Source of the DNA: Streptomyces formicae
Lineage (GTDB): Bacteria; Actinomycetota; Actinomycetes; Streptomycetales; Streptomycetaceae
Length of the DNA: 64,000 nucleotides
Assembly: GCF_002556545.1 (NCBI RefSeq)
Contig: NZ_CP022685.1
Location: 3,472,001-3,536,000 of the forward strand
Reading direction: 5' to 3'
Shown here: positions 1 through 8,146 of the stretch, piece by piece
Numbering within the stretch: the first letter of the stretch is position 1
How the letters are laid out: every line of letters begins with the position of its first letter
Notes under the pieces: model-generated
Databases searched by the model: none
What the model was told of the DNA's origin: nothing
The model's input: only the letters and a program-made list of their open reading frames with translations
Made by a program: the position numbers and the translations under genes

Positions 1-1367
1 CCCCCTCCATCTGGGACACGTTCAGCCATACGCCGGGCAAGGTGCTCGGTGGGGACACGGGGGACGTCGCCGTCGACCACTACCACCGGTGGCGCGAGGA
101 CGTGCGGCTCATGGCGGACCTGGGCCTGTCCGCCTACCGCTTCTCGGTCTCCTGGTCGCGGGTGCAGCCCACCGGGCGCGGGCCCGCCGTGCAGCGGGGG
201 CTCGACTTCTACCGGGCGCTCGTGGACGAGCTGCTCGCGCACGGCATCCGGCCGATGGTCACGCTCTACCACTGGGACCTGCCGCAGGAACTGGAGGACG
301 CCTTCCCCAGCGGTTCCTCGGCGGGCGGGGGCTGGCCCGAGCGGGACACCGCGCACCGCTTCGCGGAGTACGCGGGGATCGTCGCCGACGCGCTCGGGGA
401 CCGCGTGGAGATGTGGTCGACGCTCAACGAGCCCTGGTGCAGCGCCTTCCTCGGCTACGGCTCGGGGGTGCACGCCCCGGGCCGCACCGATCCGGTGGCC
501 GCCCTGCGCGCGGCTCACCACCTCAACCTCGCGCACGGCCTCGGCGTCCAGGCGCTGCGCGAGCGGCTGCCCGCGCGGGCGCGGATCGGGGTCAGTCTCA
601 ACCCGAGCGCCGTACGCCCCCTGACCCCCTCCGCCGCCGACCGGGACGCGCGGCGCCGGATCGACGCGCTGGCCAACCGCGTCTTCACCGGGCCGATGCT
701 GCGCGGTGTGTACGACGACGATCTGCTCGCGGACACCGCGCGCATCACGGACTGGGCCTTCGTCCAGGAGGGCGATCTGCGCACGGCCCACCAGCCCATC
801 GACTTCCTCGGCATCAACTACTACTCCCCCGCTGTCGTGTCGGCCGCCGCACGCGACGAGGCCGACGGTTCCGGTGCTCCGCGCCCTGACGGGCACGGAG
901 CGAGCGCGCACTCCCCCTGGCCGGGCGCCGACGACCACGTCTCCTTCCACCGCGCGCCCGGTGAGCTCACCGCCATGGACTGGCCGGTGGACCCGACCGG
1001 GCTGAAGGACCTTCTCCTTGAGTACACCGCTCAGGCCCCCGGGGTTCCGCTCTACGTGACGGAGAACGGCGCGGCCTACGACGACAGGCCCGGCGCGGGC
1101 GGCCAGGTCCACGACCCCGAGCGCATCCGCTATCTGCACGGGCACCTCGCCGCCGTGCACGAGGCGATCGTGGCGGGCGCCGACGTCCGCGGCTACTACC
1201 TCTGGTCGCTCCTGGACAACTTCGAATGGGCGTACGGCTACAGCAAACGCTTCGGCGCGGTCCACGTGGACTACGCGACGCAGGTCAGGACCCCGAAGTC
1301 CAGTGCCCACTGGTACGCGAAGGTCGCCGCGTCCGGGGAGCTGCCCGGGGAGTCCGCGGCAGACTGA
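1..1367 (+). CDS. bglC: GH1 beta-glucosidase, 5' end cut by window edge (probable BglC)
   Basis: Hydrolyses cellobiose and other beta-glucosides to glucose in the cytoplasm. The frame is open to the left edge (reading from base 3, [16 protein letters not shown]), so the GTG at 42 is not the start. The beginning of the GH1 barrel is off-window. The acid/base motif TLNEP is present (Glu codon 429-431) and the nucleophile motif TENG is present (Glu codon 1062-1064). The barrel ends normally, near LLDNFEW and [13 protein letters not shown]. In Streptomyces bglC closes the cebR-cebEFG cellobiose uptake cluster, and the downstream neighbours fit that location from memory. The upstream transporter is not visible, so the symbol rests on family and synteny. 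A good terminator follows at 1390. Confidence 0.85.
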   Translation, partial: PSIWDTFSHTPGKVLGGDTGDVAVDHYHRWREDVRLMADLGLSAYRFSVSWSRVQPTGRGPAVQRGLDFYRALVDELLAHGIRPMVTLYHWDLPQELEDAFPSGSSAGGGWPERDTAHRFAEYAGIVADALGDRVEMWSTLNEPWCSAFLGYGSGVHAPGRTDPVAALRAAHHLNLAHGLGVQALRERLPARARIGVSLNPSAVRPLTPSAADRDARRRIDALANRVFTGPMLRGVYDDDLLADTARITDWAFVQEGDLRTAHQPIDFLGINYYSPAVVSAAARDEADGSGAPRPDGHGASAHSPWPGADDHVSFHRAPGELTAMDWPVDPTGLKDLLLEYTAQAPGVPLYVTENGAAYDDRPGAGGQVHDPERIRYLHGHLAAVHEAIVAGADVRGYYLWSLLDNFEWAYGYSKRFGAVHVDYATQVRTPKSSAHWYAKVAASGELPGESAAD

Positions 1368-1389
1368 GCCGCAGGGCGCAGCGGCGGGC

Positions 1390-1426
1390 GGAGCCGAGTG
1401 GCAGGGGTCCACTCGGCTCCCTATTT
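1390..1426 (+). terminator. Rho-independent terminator after the beta-glucosidase
   Basis: Perfect 12-bp inverted repeat GGAGCCGAGTGG / CCACTCGGCTCC with a 7-nt loop, followed by CTATTTT. The U-rich tail is unusual for such GC-rich DNA and makes this the most canonical terminator in the window. It separates the beta-glucosidase from the aspartate operon. Confidence 0.85.
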
Positions 1427-1481
1427 TGCGGATATGTCGCATTCCATACGCTCCGCCGCAGAACGGGCACGGTGAGTGCCC

Positions 1482-3158
1482 ATGGGAGTCCTCCGAGACC
1501 ATCCCGAGCTGGTGCTCTTCCTCTGCCTCGCCCTCGGCTACCTGGTGGGCAAGCTGCGCGTCGGGCCCATCACCCTGGGCGGCATCTGCGGCACGCTGAT
1601 CGTCTCGCTGCTGCTCGGCGCCTGGACCGAGGTCACCGTCTCCAACGACGTCAAAACGATCTTCTTCGCGCTCTTCATCTTCGCGCTCGGCTATATGGCG
1701 GGGCCCCAGTTCTTCGCCAACCTCAACCGCAGGAGCCTGCGCTTCTTCGCGCTCTGTGGAATCGAACTGGTCTGCGTCCTGGCCATCGCGTTCGGCCTGG
1801 CCAAGGCGTTCGACCTGGACGTGGGCACCGCCTCCGGCATCCTGGCCGGGGCCGCCACCGAGTCCGCCGTGGTCGGCACGGCCACCGAGTCCATCGCCAA
1901 GCTCGGTGACCTCACCCAGGCGCAGATCACCGAGTACCAGGGGCACGTCGCCACCGCGTACACCGTCTGCTACCTCTTCGGCCTGATCACCATCGTGATC
2001 TACACCAGCCAGATCATGCCGATGATGCTGCGCATCAACCTCAGGGACGCCTCGCGCGAGCTGTGGGAGAAGATGCGCGGGGGCGGCGGCCTGGAGGCCG
2101 ACGAGCGCCAGGCGCTGCCCGGCATGGTCGGCCGCACCTATCTGGTGACGGCGGGCGACGGCAGGACCGTCGGCGCCCTGGAGACCGAGCTCGACGGGCG
2201 GATCACCGTGGAGGCCGTGAAGCGCGGCAGCAAGCTCCTCACCCCCGCGCCCGGCCTCGAACTGACCCTCTCCGACCTGGTCCTGCTGGTCGGCCGCCGC
2301 TCCAACGTCATCGAGGCGGGCCGCCTCATCGGCCCCGAGACGCCCGGCATCCCCGGCGTCGACACCCCGCTGGCGACCAGCCAGGTGGCCGTGACCGACA
2401 AGGCCACCGAGGGCAGGACCGTCGACCAGCTCCAGCAGGCGCACCCCGAGTTCATCAAGGACGGCGTGTACGTCACCGACGTGCTCCGCGGCGACCAGCA
2501 CCTGCCCGCCACCGCCGACACCGCCCTGCACCGCGGCGACGTGCTCACCCTCGTGGGCGCCCGCTCAGGGCTGAACAAGCTGGTCGCGAAGATCGGCGCG
2601 GTCGTCAAGAACGACGCCACCGACTTCATCTACCTGGGTCTCGGCATCGCGGCGGGCTCGCTGCTCGGGCAGGCCGTGGTGAAGTTCGGCGACGTCCCCC
2701 TGTCGCTCGGCACCGGCGGCGGCTGTCTGATCTCCGGGCTGCTCTTCGGCTGGTTCCGCTCCCGCAAGCAGACCTTCGGGGCCTTCCCGCCGCAGGCCGC
2801 GGGGACCATCAAGGACATGGGCCTGGCGGTCTTCATCGCCTGTACGGGCCTGGTGTCGGGGCCCCAGGCCTGGCCCCTGCTCAAGGAGTACGGGGCGCTG
2901 CTGCCCTTCGCGGGGATCGCCATGGTCCTCGTACCCGCGACGCTCTCCCTGGTCATCGGGCACAAGCTCCTGAAGATCGAGAAGCCACTGCTCATCGGTG
3001 CCATCGCGGGCCAGCAGTGCTCGACGCCCGCGATCACCTCGGTCACCCAGGTGGCCCAGAGTTCCGTCCCGATGCTCGGCTACACGATCACGTACGCGCT
3101 CTCCAACTTTCTGCTGCCTCTGACCGGGCCGATCCTCGTCGGCGTACTGGGAGCGTGA
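1482..3158 (+). CDS. aspT: AspT/YidE/YbjL-family antiporter (first AspT copy)
   Basis: Membrane transporter of the aspartate:alanine exchanger family, 558 residues. It has the family layout: an N-terminal membrane block (GYLVGKLRVGPITLGG), a cytoplasmic middle with two TrkA-C/RCK-C-like modules (about residues 205-375, with RTYLVTAGDGRTVGALE and KATEGRTVDQLQ), and a C-terminal membrane block rich in GGG and CSTPA motifs. AspT imports aspartate and exports alanine. A second copy begins 4 bases after the stop and the decarboxylase follows, so the three form an operon. The ATG at 1482 is preferred; a GTG at 1476 would add two residues, and neither has a strong Shine-Dalgarno. The exact substrate is inferred from context. 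Confidence 0.85.
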   Translation: MGVLRDHPELVLFLCLALGYLVGKLRVGPITLGGICGTLIVSLLLGAWTEVTVSNDVKTIFFALFIFALGYMAGPQFFANLNRRSLRFFALCGIELVCVLAIAFGLAKAFDLDVGTASGILAGAATESAVVGTATESIAKLGDLTQAQITEYQGHVATAYTVCYLFGLITIVIYTSQIMPMMLRINLRDASRELWEKMRGGGGLEADERQALPGMVGRTYLVTAGDGRTVGALETELDGRITVEAVKRGSKLLTPAPGLELTLSDLVLLVGRRSNVIEAGRLIGPETPGIPGVDTPLATSQVAVTDKATEGRTVDQLQQAHPEFIKDGVYVTDVLRGDQHLPATADTALHRGDVLTLVGARSGLNKLVAKIGAVVKNDATDFIYLGLGIAAGSLLGQAVVKFGDVPLSLGTGGGCLISGLLFGWFRSRKQTFGAFPPQAAGTIKDMGLAVFIACTGLVSGPQAWPLLKEYGALLPFAGIAMVLVPATLSLVIGHKLLKIEKPLLIGAIAGQQCSTPAITSVTQVAQSSVPMLGYTITYALSNFLLPLTGPILVGVLGA

Positions 3159-3161
3159 GCA

Positions 3162-4865
3162 ATGATCGACTTCCTCAACCGGAACGTCTTCCAGCCCCAT
3201 CCCGAGCTGCTCGTCTTCATCACGGTGGCGCTCGGCTTCCTCGTCGGCAAGGTCCGCTACAAGGCCATCGCGCTCGGCGCCGTCACCGGCTGCCTCGTGA
3301 TGGGCCTGCTGCTCGGCGCGCAGTTCAAGGTGACGATCGACGGGACCGTGAAGAACCTCTTCTTCACGATGTTCCTGTTCGCCCTCGGTTACAAGGTCGG
3401 CCCGCAGTTCTTCCGCGGGCTGCGCAAGGACGGGCTGCCGCAGGTCGTCAACGCCGTCGTGGTCTGTGTGACGGGCCTGCTCGTCTGCTGGGGCTTCGCG
3501 GCCATGCTCGGCTACGGTCCCGGGCTCTCGGCGGGGCTGCTCGGCGGCGCGCTCACCCAGTCCGCCGTGATCGGCGTCGCCCAGGACGCCATCGGCAACC
3601 TGCCGGGCCTCTCGTCGGGCGAGATGAAGGAGCAGGAGAACCTCGTCGCCATCGGGTACGCCGTCTGCTATCCGCTCGGCACGATCCTGTGCGCGATGCT
3701 CCTCGCGAACGTGCTGCCCCGGCTCTACCGCAGGGACCTGGCGGCCGAATCCCTCGCGCTCGCCAAGGAGTTGGACGCCCCGGCCGACAACCCCGACCTG
3801 AGCGAGGGCTACTACGAGGTCGTCCTGCGCGCCTACAAGGTGGAGCGGCCCGACATCGTGGGCCGCACCATCGACGACTTCGAGAACCAGCAGAGACAGC
3901 TGGGCCGCCGCCTCTACATCACCGGCGTGCGGCGCGCGGGCACGGTCCTGCCGCACGACCAGGAGACGGCGCTGCGCGAGGGCGACGTGGTGGCGATGAG
4001 CGCGATCCGCGGCGACCTCGTCACCTATGACGCGCGCACCCACATCGGCGGCGAGGCCGACGACGTCGAACTGCTCGGCTACCAGACCGAGAGCCTGCAC
4101 GTCGTCGCGTCCGAGAAGGCCCAACTGGGCAGGACGATCGGCGAGTTGCGCGCCGAGCCGTTCATGGTCGGCGTCTACGTCGACAAGCTGTACCGGGCCG
4201 GATCCGAGTTCCCCTACCGGCTCGCCACCAAGGTGGAGCGCGGCGACACCCTGGTCCTGACCGGACCCAAGCGCCTGGTGGACCCGGCGGGCAAGGAGAT
4301 CGGCAAGCCCGTGCCGACGTCGTTCGCCACCGACATGGTCTGGGTGGGGCTCGGCATCTTCCTCGGCGGCTGCATCGGCATCCCCGCGCTGACCGCGGGC
4401 GGCGTGCCGATCTCGCTCTCCACCTCGGGCGGCGCGCTCATCATGGGCCTCGTCTTCGGCTGGATCCGCGGGAAGTACCCGACGTACGGCAACGTCCCGC
4501 CGGGCGCCCAGTGGTTCATGGACACGCTCGGGCTCTGCCTGTTCGTCGCGGTCGTCGGCATCAACGCGGGGCCGAGCTTCACCAGCGGCCTCTCGACGGC
4601 CGGGTGGGGTCTCCTCGTCTTCGGTGCCGTCGCCACCCTGATCCCGCTGATCGTCGGCTTCCTCGTCGGCCATCACATCCAGAAGATCCGGTTCCCGGTC
4701 CTGATGGGCGTCCTGGCGGGCGGCCAGACCACCACGGCGGCCATCGGCGCCATCAACGAAGAGTCCAAGTCCCAGGTGCCGACGCTCGGTTACACGATCC
4801 CGTACGCCGTGTCCAACGTCCTCCTGACGATCTGGGGCGCCGTCATCGTCCTCCTCCACCACTGA
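3162..4865 (+). CDS. aspT: AspT-family aspartate:alanine antiporter (second AspT copy)
   Basis: 567-residue paralogue of the preceding gene with the same plan: membrane block (LGFLVGKVRYKAIALGAV), two RCK-C-like modules (about residues 215-380), and a second membrane block (GGQTTTAAIGAINEESKSQ). The two copies are clearly diverged, for example in the RCK region, so this is not a recent duplication. It starts at ATG 3162, just past the stop of the first copy, which implies translational coupling. It is followed after 56 bases by aspartate 4-decarboxylase, which supplies the alanine that such antiporters export. Whether the copies form a heterodimer or use different substrates cannot be read from sequence. 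Confidence 0.87.
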   Translation: MIDFLNRNVFQPHPELLVFITVALGFLVGKVRYKAIALGAVTGCLVMGLLLGAQFKVTIDGTVKNLFFTMFLFALGYKVGPQFFRGLRKDGLPQVVNAVVVCVTGLLVCWGFAAMLGYGPGLSAGLLGGALTQSAVIGVAQDAIGNLPGLSSGEMKEQENLVAIGYAVCYPLGTILCAMLLANVLPRLYRRDLAAESLALAKELDAPADNPDLSEGYYEVVLRAYKVERPDIVGRTIDDFENQQRQLGRRLYITGVRRAGTVLPHDQETALREGDVVAMSAIRGDLVTYDARTHIGGEADDVELLGYQTESLHVVASEKAQLGRTIGELRAEPFMVGVYVDKLYRAGSEFPYRLATKVERGDTLVLTGPKRLVDPAGKEIGKPVPTSFATDMVWVGLGIFLGGCIGIPALTAGGVPISLSTSGGALIMGLVFGWIRGKYPTYGNVPPGAQWFMDTLGLCLFVAVVGINAGPSFTSGLSTAGWGLLVFGAVATLIPLIVGFLVGHHIQKIRFPVLMGVLAGGQTTTAAIGAINEESKSQVPTLGYTIPYAVSNVLLTIWGAVIVLLHH

Positions 4866-4921
4866 CCGCTGACACCGCTGACTCCGCTGACGCCCACCCC
4901 GTCCGTACGTAAGGAAGCACC

Positions 4922-6571
4922 GTGCCGAAGACCACGTTCACCCGCGAGGAAATCCAGTCCTTCGCCCAGCTGAGCCCCTTCGAACTGAAGGACAAGTTCA
5001 TCCAGATCGCGCAGGCGGTGCAGGAGGACAAGCCGGGCCAGAAGGAGAAGTCGAGCGCGCAGATGCTCAACGCGGGCCGGGGCAACCCGAACTGGACCGC
5101 GACAGGACCCCGCGAGGCCTTCTACGCGCTCGGCTACTTCGCCCTCTCCGAGTCGAGGCGGGTGTGGACCGCCGACGACCTCGGCGGCATGCCGGAGAAG
5201 AAGGGATCGGCGGAGCGCTTCGACACCTTCGTGCGCCGCCACCCGGACCTGCCGGGCATCGAACTCCTGGAGAAGTGCGTCGCGTACGCCGTCGAGCGCT
5301 TCGGCTTCGACCGGGACGAGTTCGTGCACGAGCTGACCGACAGCTCCATCGGCGACAACTACCCCGTCCCTGACCGGATGCTGACGCACGCCGAACGGAT
5401 CGTGCGCGGCTACCTCGCCGACGAGATGTTCGCCAAGAAGCCGCCGCAGGACAACCTCTCGCTGTTCGCGACCGAGGGCGGCACGGCCGCGATGTGCTAC
5501 ATCTTCGACTCGCTGATGAAGAACGGCATCCTGAAGAAGGGCGACAAGATCGCCCTGATGGTGCCGGTGTTCACGCCGTACATCGAGATCCCCGAGCTCG
5601 ACACCTACGAGTTCGACGTCGTGAACGTCGAGGCGAGCCTGTTCACCGAGACCGGTGTGCGCGAGTGGCGCTACCCCGAGGAGGAGGTCGCCAAGCTCGC
5701 CGACCCCGCGGTGAAGCTGGTCTGCATCGTCAATCCGTCCAACCCGCCGTCCCTGGCGCTCAGTCAGCGCGTCGCGAACCAGATCAAGGACATCGTCGCC
5801 ACCGACAACCCGAACCTGCTGCTCGTCACCGACGACGTGTACGGCACGTTCGTGGAGGGCTTCCGCTCGATCGCCGCCGACCTGCCGCGCAACACGCTGC
5901 TCGTGTACTCCTACTCCAAGCACTACGGCTGCACGGGCTGGCGCCTCGGCGTCATCGGCCTGCACGACGACAACGTCATCGACACGATGATCGCGGAGCT
6001 GCCGGACGCGGAGAAGGACCGGCTCGACAAGCGCTACGGCACCCTGTCGCTTGAGCCGTCGTCCATCCGCTTCATCGACCGCCTGGTCGCCGACTCGCGA
6101 CAGGTCGCGCTCAACCACACGGCGGGCCTCTCGCTCCCCCAGCAGGTGATGATGACGCTCTTCTCGCTCTTCGACATGCTGGAGGAGGGCCAGGCGTACA
6201 AGGAGCGGATCCGCGCGATCGTGCAGCAGCGGCTCGCCCTGCTCCTCGAAGGCGCCCAGATGAAGATCTCCGACGATCCGAAGCGGGCCGCGTACTACAT
6301 CGAACTCGACCTGCTGGCGGAGGCGGAGCGCGTCCACGGCAAGGACTTCGCGGACTTCCTGGAGAAGAACTACGAGCCGGTGGACCCGCTGTTCCGCCTC
6401 GCCGAACAGACCCACGTGGTGCTCCTCAACGGCGGCGGCTTCGACGGACCGCAGTGGTCGGTCCGGGTCTCGCTGGCCAACCTGGACGACCTCGACTACC
6501 TGAAGATCGGGCACCATCTGCGGGGCATCTTCAATGACTACGCTCAGGAGTGGCAGTCGTCGAAGGGGTGA
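4922..6571 (+). CDS. aspD: Aspartate 4-decarboxylase / aspartate transaminase (AspD type)
   Basis: PLP enzyme that converts L-aspartate to L-alanine plus CO2. It is 549 residues long, the usual size of the bifunctional aspartate 4-decarboxylase, and longer than ordinary aminotransferases. Fold-type I landmarks are present: ATEGGTAA phosphate-binding region (about 183-190), NPSNPPS (271-277), DDVYGTF (304-310) and the PLP lysine in YSYSKHYG (Lys333). It is read from a GTG with AAGGAAG seven bases upstream. Together with the two upstream antiporters it can make a decarboxylation cycle: aspartate enters, a cytoplasmic proton is consumed, alanine leaves, and a proton motive force results. The cycle is established for AspT-AspD in other bacteria and inferred here. 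Confidence 0.93.
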   Translation: MPKTTFTREEIQSFAQLSPFELKDKFIQIAQAVQEDKPGQKEKSSAQMLNAGRGNPNWTATGPREAFYALGYFALSESRRVWTADDLGGMPEKKGSAERFDTFVRRHPDLPGIELLEKCVAYAVERFGFDRDEFVHELTDSSIGDNYPVPDRMLTHAERIVRGYLADEMFAKKPPQDNLSLFATEGGTAAMCYIFDSLMKNGILKKGDKIALMVPVFTPYIEIPELDTYEFDVVNVEASLFTETGVREWRYPEEEVAKLADPAVKLVCIVNPSNPPSLALSQRVANQIKDIVATDNPNLLLVTDDVYGTFVEGFRSIAADLPRNTLLVYSYSKHYGCTGWRLGVIGLHDDNVIDTMIAELPDAEKDRLDKRYGTLSLEPSSIRFIDRLVADSRQVALNHTAGLSLPQQVMMTLFSLFDMLEEGQAYKERIRAIVQQRLALLLEGAQMKISDDPKRAAYYIELDLLAEAERVHGKDFADFLEKNYEPVDPLFRLAEQTHVVLLNGGGFDGPQWSVRVSLANLDDLDYLKIGHHLRGIFNDYAQEWQSSKG

Positions 6572-6584
6572 GCCGGGGCCGCTC

Positions 6585-7646
6585 CTACCGGTAGGCGGCG
6601 AACGCCTTGGTGAACGCCAGCGGCCGCTGCTCGATCGAACTGCACGTCGGCTGAGCGGAGTTGGTGGCGCCGCCGGGGCACGCCTTGTCGCGGGTCGAGG
6701 ACCACATCGACAGCCAACCGATGCCCTTGGCCTTGGCGAACTTCACGAGCTCGGCGGCGTCCCCGGTCGTGAAGACCTCGGTCGCGACGTCGTTGACACC
6801 GATCATCGGCGTGACAGCGACGGCCTTCCAGGCGGCCTTGCCGGTGAGGCCGAGCGCGGCCTTGAGCTGCTTCTGCGTGGCGGTCGCGGCCTGGGTCGCG
6901 TACGCGCCCATGTCACCGCTGTAGGAGGGCCCGTAGTCCATCGCCATGATGTTGACGGCGGAGACCTTCACGCCGTTCTTCTTGGCGTTGGCGAGCAGGT
7001 CGACGCCGGGCCGGGTGAGTCCCTCGGGCATCACGGGGAGCGTGAACGAGACGTCCAGGCCCGGGTGTTGCTTCTGGAGCCTGGCTATCGCCTGGGCGCG
7101 GCGGGTGTTGGCCGCGATGTCCGGCAGGGCACCGCCCTCGATGTCGAAGTCGACCTTGGTCAGCTCGTACGCGTCGACGACCTTGCCTTACGCCGTGGCG
7201 AGCGAGGCCGCGCTGTCGCACTTCAGCCCCAGCTCGGCCCCCGCGGCGCCGCCGAAGGAGACGCGGACGTCCCCGCCCTTGGCGCGCAGGGCGCCGATCT
7301 GCGCGGCCACCTTGTCGTCACCCAGCCCGGTGACACCGCCCCAGAGGGGCTCGCAGCCGGTGCCGGAGGTGATGAAGGCGAGGTTGAACTCCTTGACGCC
7401 GGTCTTCGTGGCGGTGTCGACGAGGTCGTAGGCGGGGGCGAGCGAGGTGTCCACGAAGGGGGCGAACTTGGCATTGGCCTTGGCGGTTTTGGCCGGGCTC
7501 TTCTTGGCCGGGGCCGGGGCCGGGGCCTTGGTCGCTAGGGCGGTACCGGAGAGGAAGAAGGCTCCGCCGCCGACGAGGGAGGCGGCGAGGAGCCCTCCGA
7601 TGACCTTGGATCGGGTTCGGACCGTGCGGCGGTGGGTGCGGGTCAT
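6585..7646 (-). pseudogene. Secreted GH18 chitinase interrupted by an in-frame TAA
   Basis: Read continuously, this is a 353-codon secreted GH18 chitinase. A Sec-type signal is visible (basic MTRTHRRTVRTRSKV, then a hydrophobic stretch to about residue 40), followed by an Ala/Pro/Lys linker and the barrel. Codon 153 is TAA (complement of TTA at 7188-7190). Both sides are in the same frame, so this is a nonsense change and not a frameshift. The catalytic motif VDFDIEGG (D168, E170) lies 13-17 residues after the stop, so the short product has no active site. Downstream sequence remains intact to the natural TAG (SAVNIMAMDYGPSY, WSSTRD). Related sequences suggest Tyr (TAC) at this place, so one C-to-A change, or a sequencing error, would explain it. 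Confidence 0.85.
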
Positions 7647-7664
7647 GGCGTGCCTGCCTTTTGT

Positions 7665-7685
7665 GGGGGTGGGGGGCGGGGGGGG
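7665..7685 (+). other. G-tract (G5-T-G6-C-G8) in the chitinase leader
   Basis: Just upstream of the chitinase start, the + strand carries three G runs of 5, 6 and 8 bases separated by single bases. The chitinase is on the other strand, so its transcript would be C-rich here and the G tract lies in the template strand. The runs are long enough to allow an intrastrand quadruplex, and such a tract is also a typical place for sequencing slippage. Confidence 0.4.
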
Positions 7686-7810
7686 TGCGACTGCACGCTA
7701 GCCGCGTGGCGGGTGACAAAAGGGGTAACTCTGGTCCGGGTGGGGGATCTTAGGGTGCGCTTAAGGGAGGGATCGGGGCGGATTAAAGGTGCGGGTGCGT
7801 TGGGGCTGGT

Positions 7811-8096
7811 CGCGCAGTTCCCCGCGCCCCTGACGAGCTGCCCGCCGCCCCTCGACCGCGGGCCATCGTGGTTGCTCGCGCAGTTCCCCGCGCCCCCTAC
7901 GAACCACCCGCCGCCCCTCGACCGCAGACCGTCGTGGTCGCTCGCGCAGTTCCCCGCGCCCCTGACGAACCGCCCGCCGCTCCCCGGCCGCGGACCGTCG
8001 TGGTCGCTCGCGCCGTTCCCCGCGCCCCTTACGGGGCCCGTCGCTTGCGGGTGGGGGCGGGGCGGTGTTGTTAAGGGGCGCGGGGAACTGCGCGAG
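7811..8096. repeat. 66-bp tandem repeat array with terminal inverted copy
   Basis: Four copies of a GC-rich 22-mer (CGCGCAGTTCCCCGCGCCCC plus two bases) begin at 7811, 7877, 7943 and 8009, exactly 66 bases apart. The bases between them are also largely conserved. A fifth copy at 8075-8096 is inverted, again 66 bases on. The fourth copy has one mismatch. Because 66 is a multiple of three, a frame stays open through the array and reads a 22-residue period, but nothing suggests it is translated. The array lies between the 3' end of the histidine kinase and the upstream region of the chitinase, both on the minus strand. The last two copies can form a long hairpin, which would suit a terminator for the kinase. 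Confidence 0.85.
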
Positions 8097-8146
8097 CGGC
8101 CACAGTGGGCCCGCGGGTGAAGAGCATCGAGGCGGGAGCGGGGCGT

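Noticed and set aside
2565..4862. Open frame of 765 codons on the minus strand across both AspT genes
   Set aside because: Antisense shadow of well-supported genes; composition (His/Asp/Glu/Arg-rich) is typical of the frame opposite a GC-rich coding strand.
6584..6595. CCTACCGGTAGG palindrome as an operator
   Set aside because: It falls on the stop codon of the chitinase between convergent genes, with no nearby promoter; likely chance.
6585..7646. Frameshift as explanation for the split chitinase
   Set aside because: Both parts are in the same frame (7646 and 7034 differ by a multiple of three); a single in-frame TAA is sufficient.
7811..8096. CRISPR-like array
   Set aside because: The 66-bp units are repeated with little variation between them, there are no unique spacers of constant length and no cas genes.
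7632..8120. 162-codon + strand frame with a 22-residue period
   Set aside because: A by-product of a 66-bp repeat whose length is a multiple of three; no RBS and sequence is low complexity.
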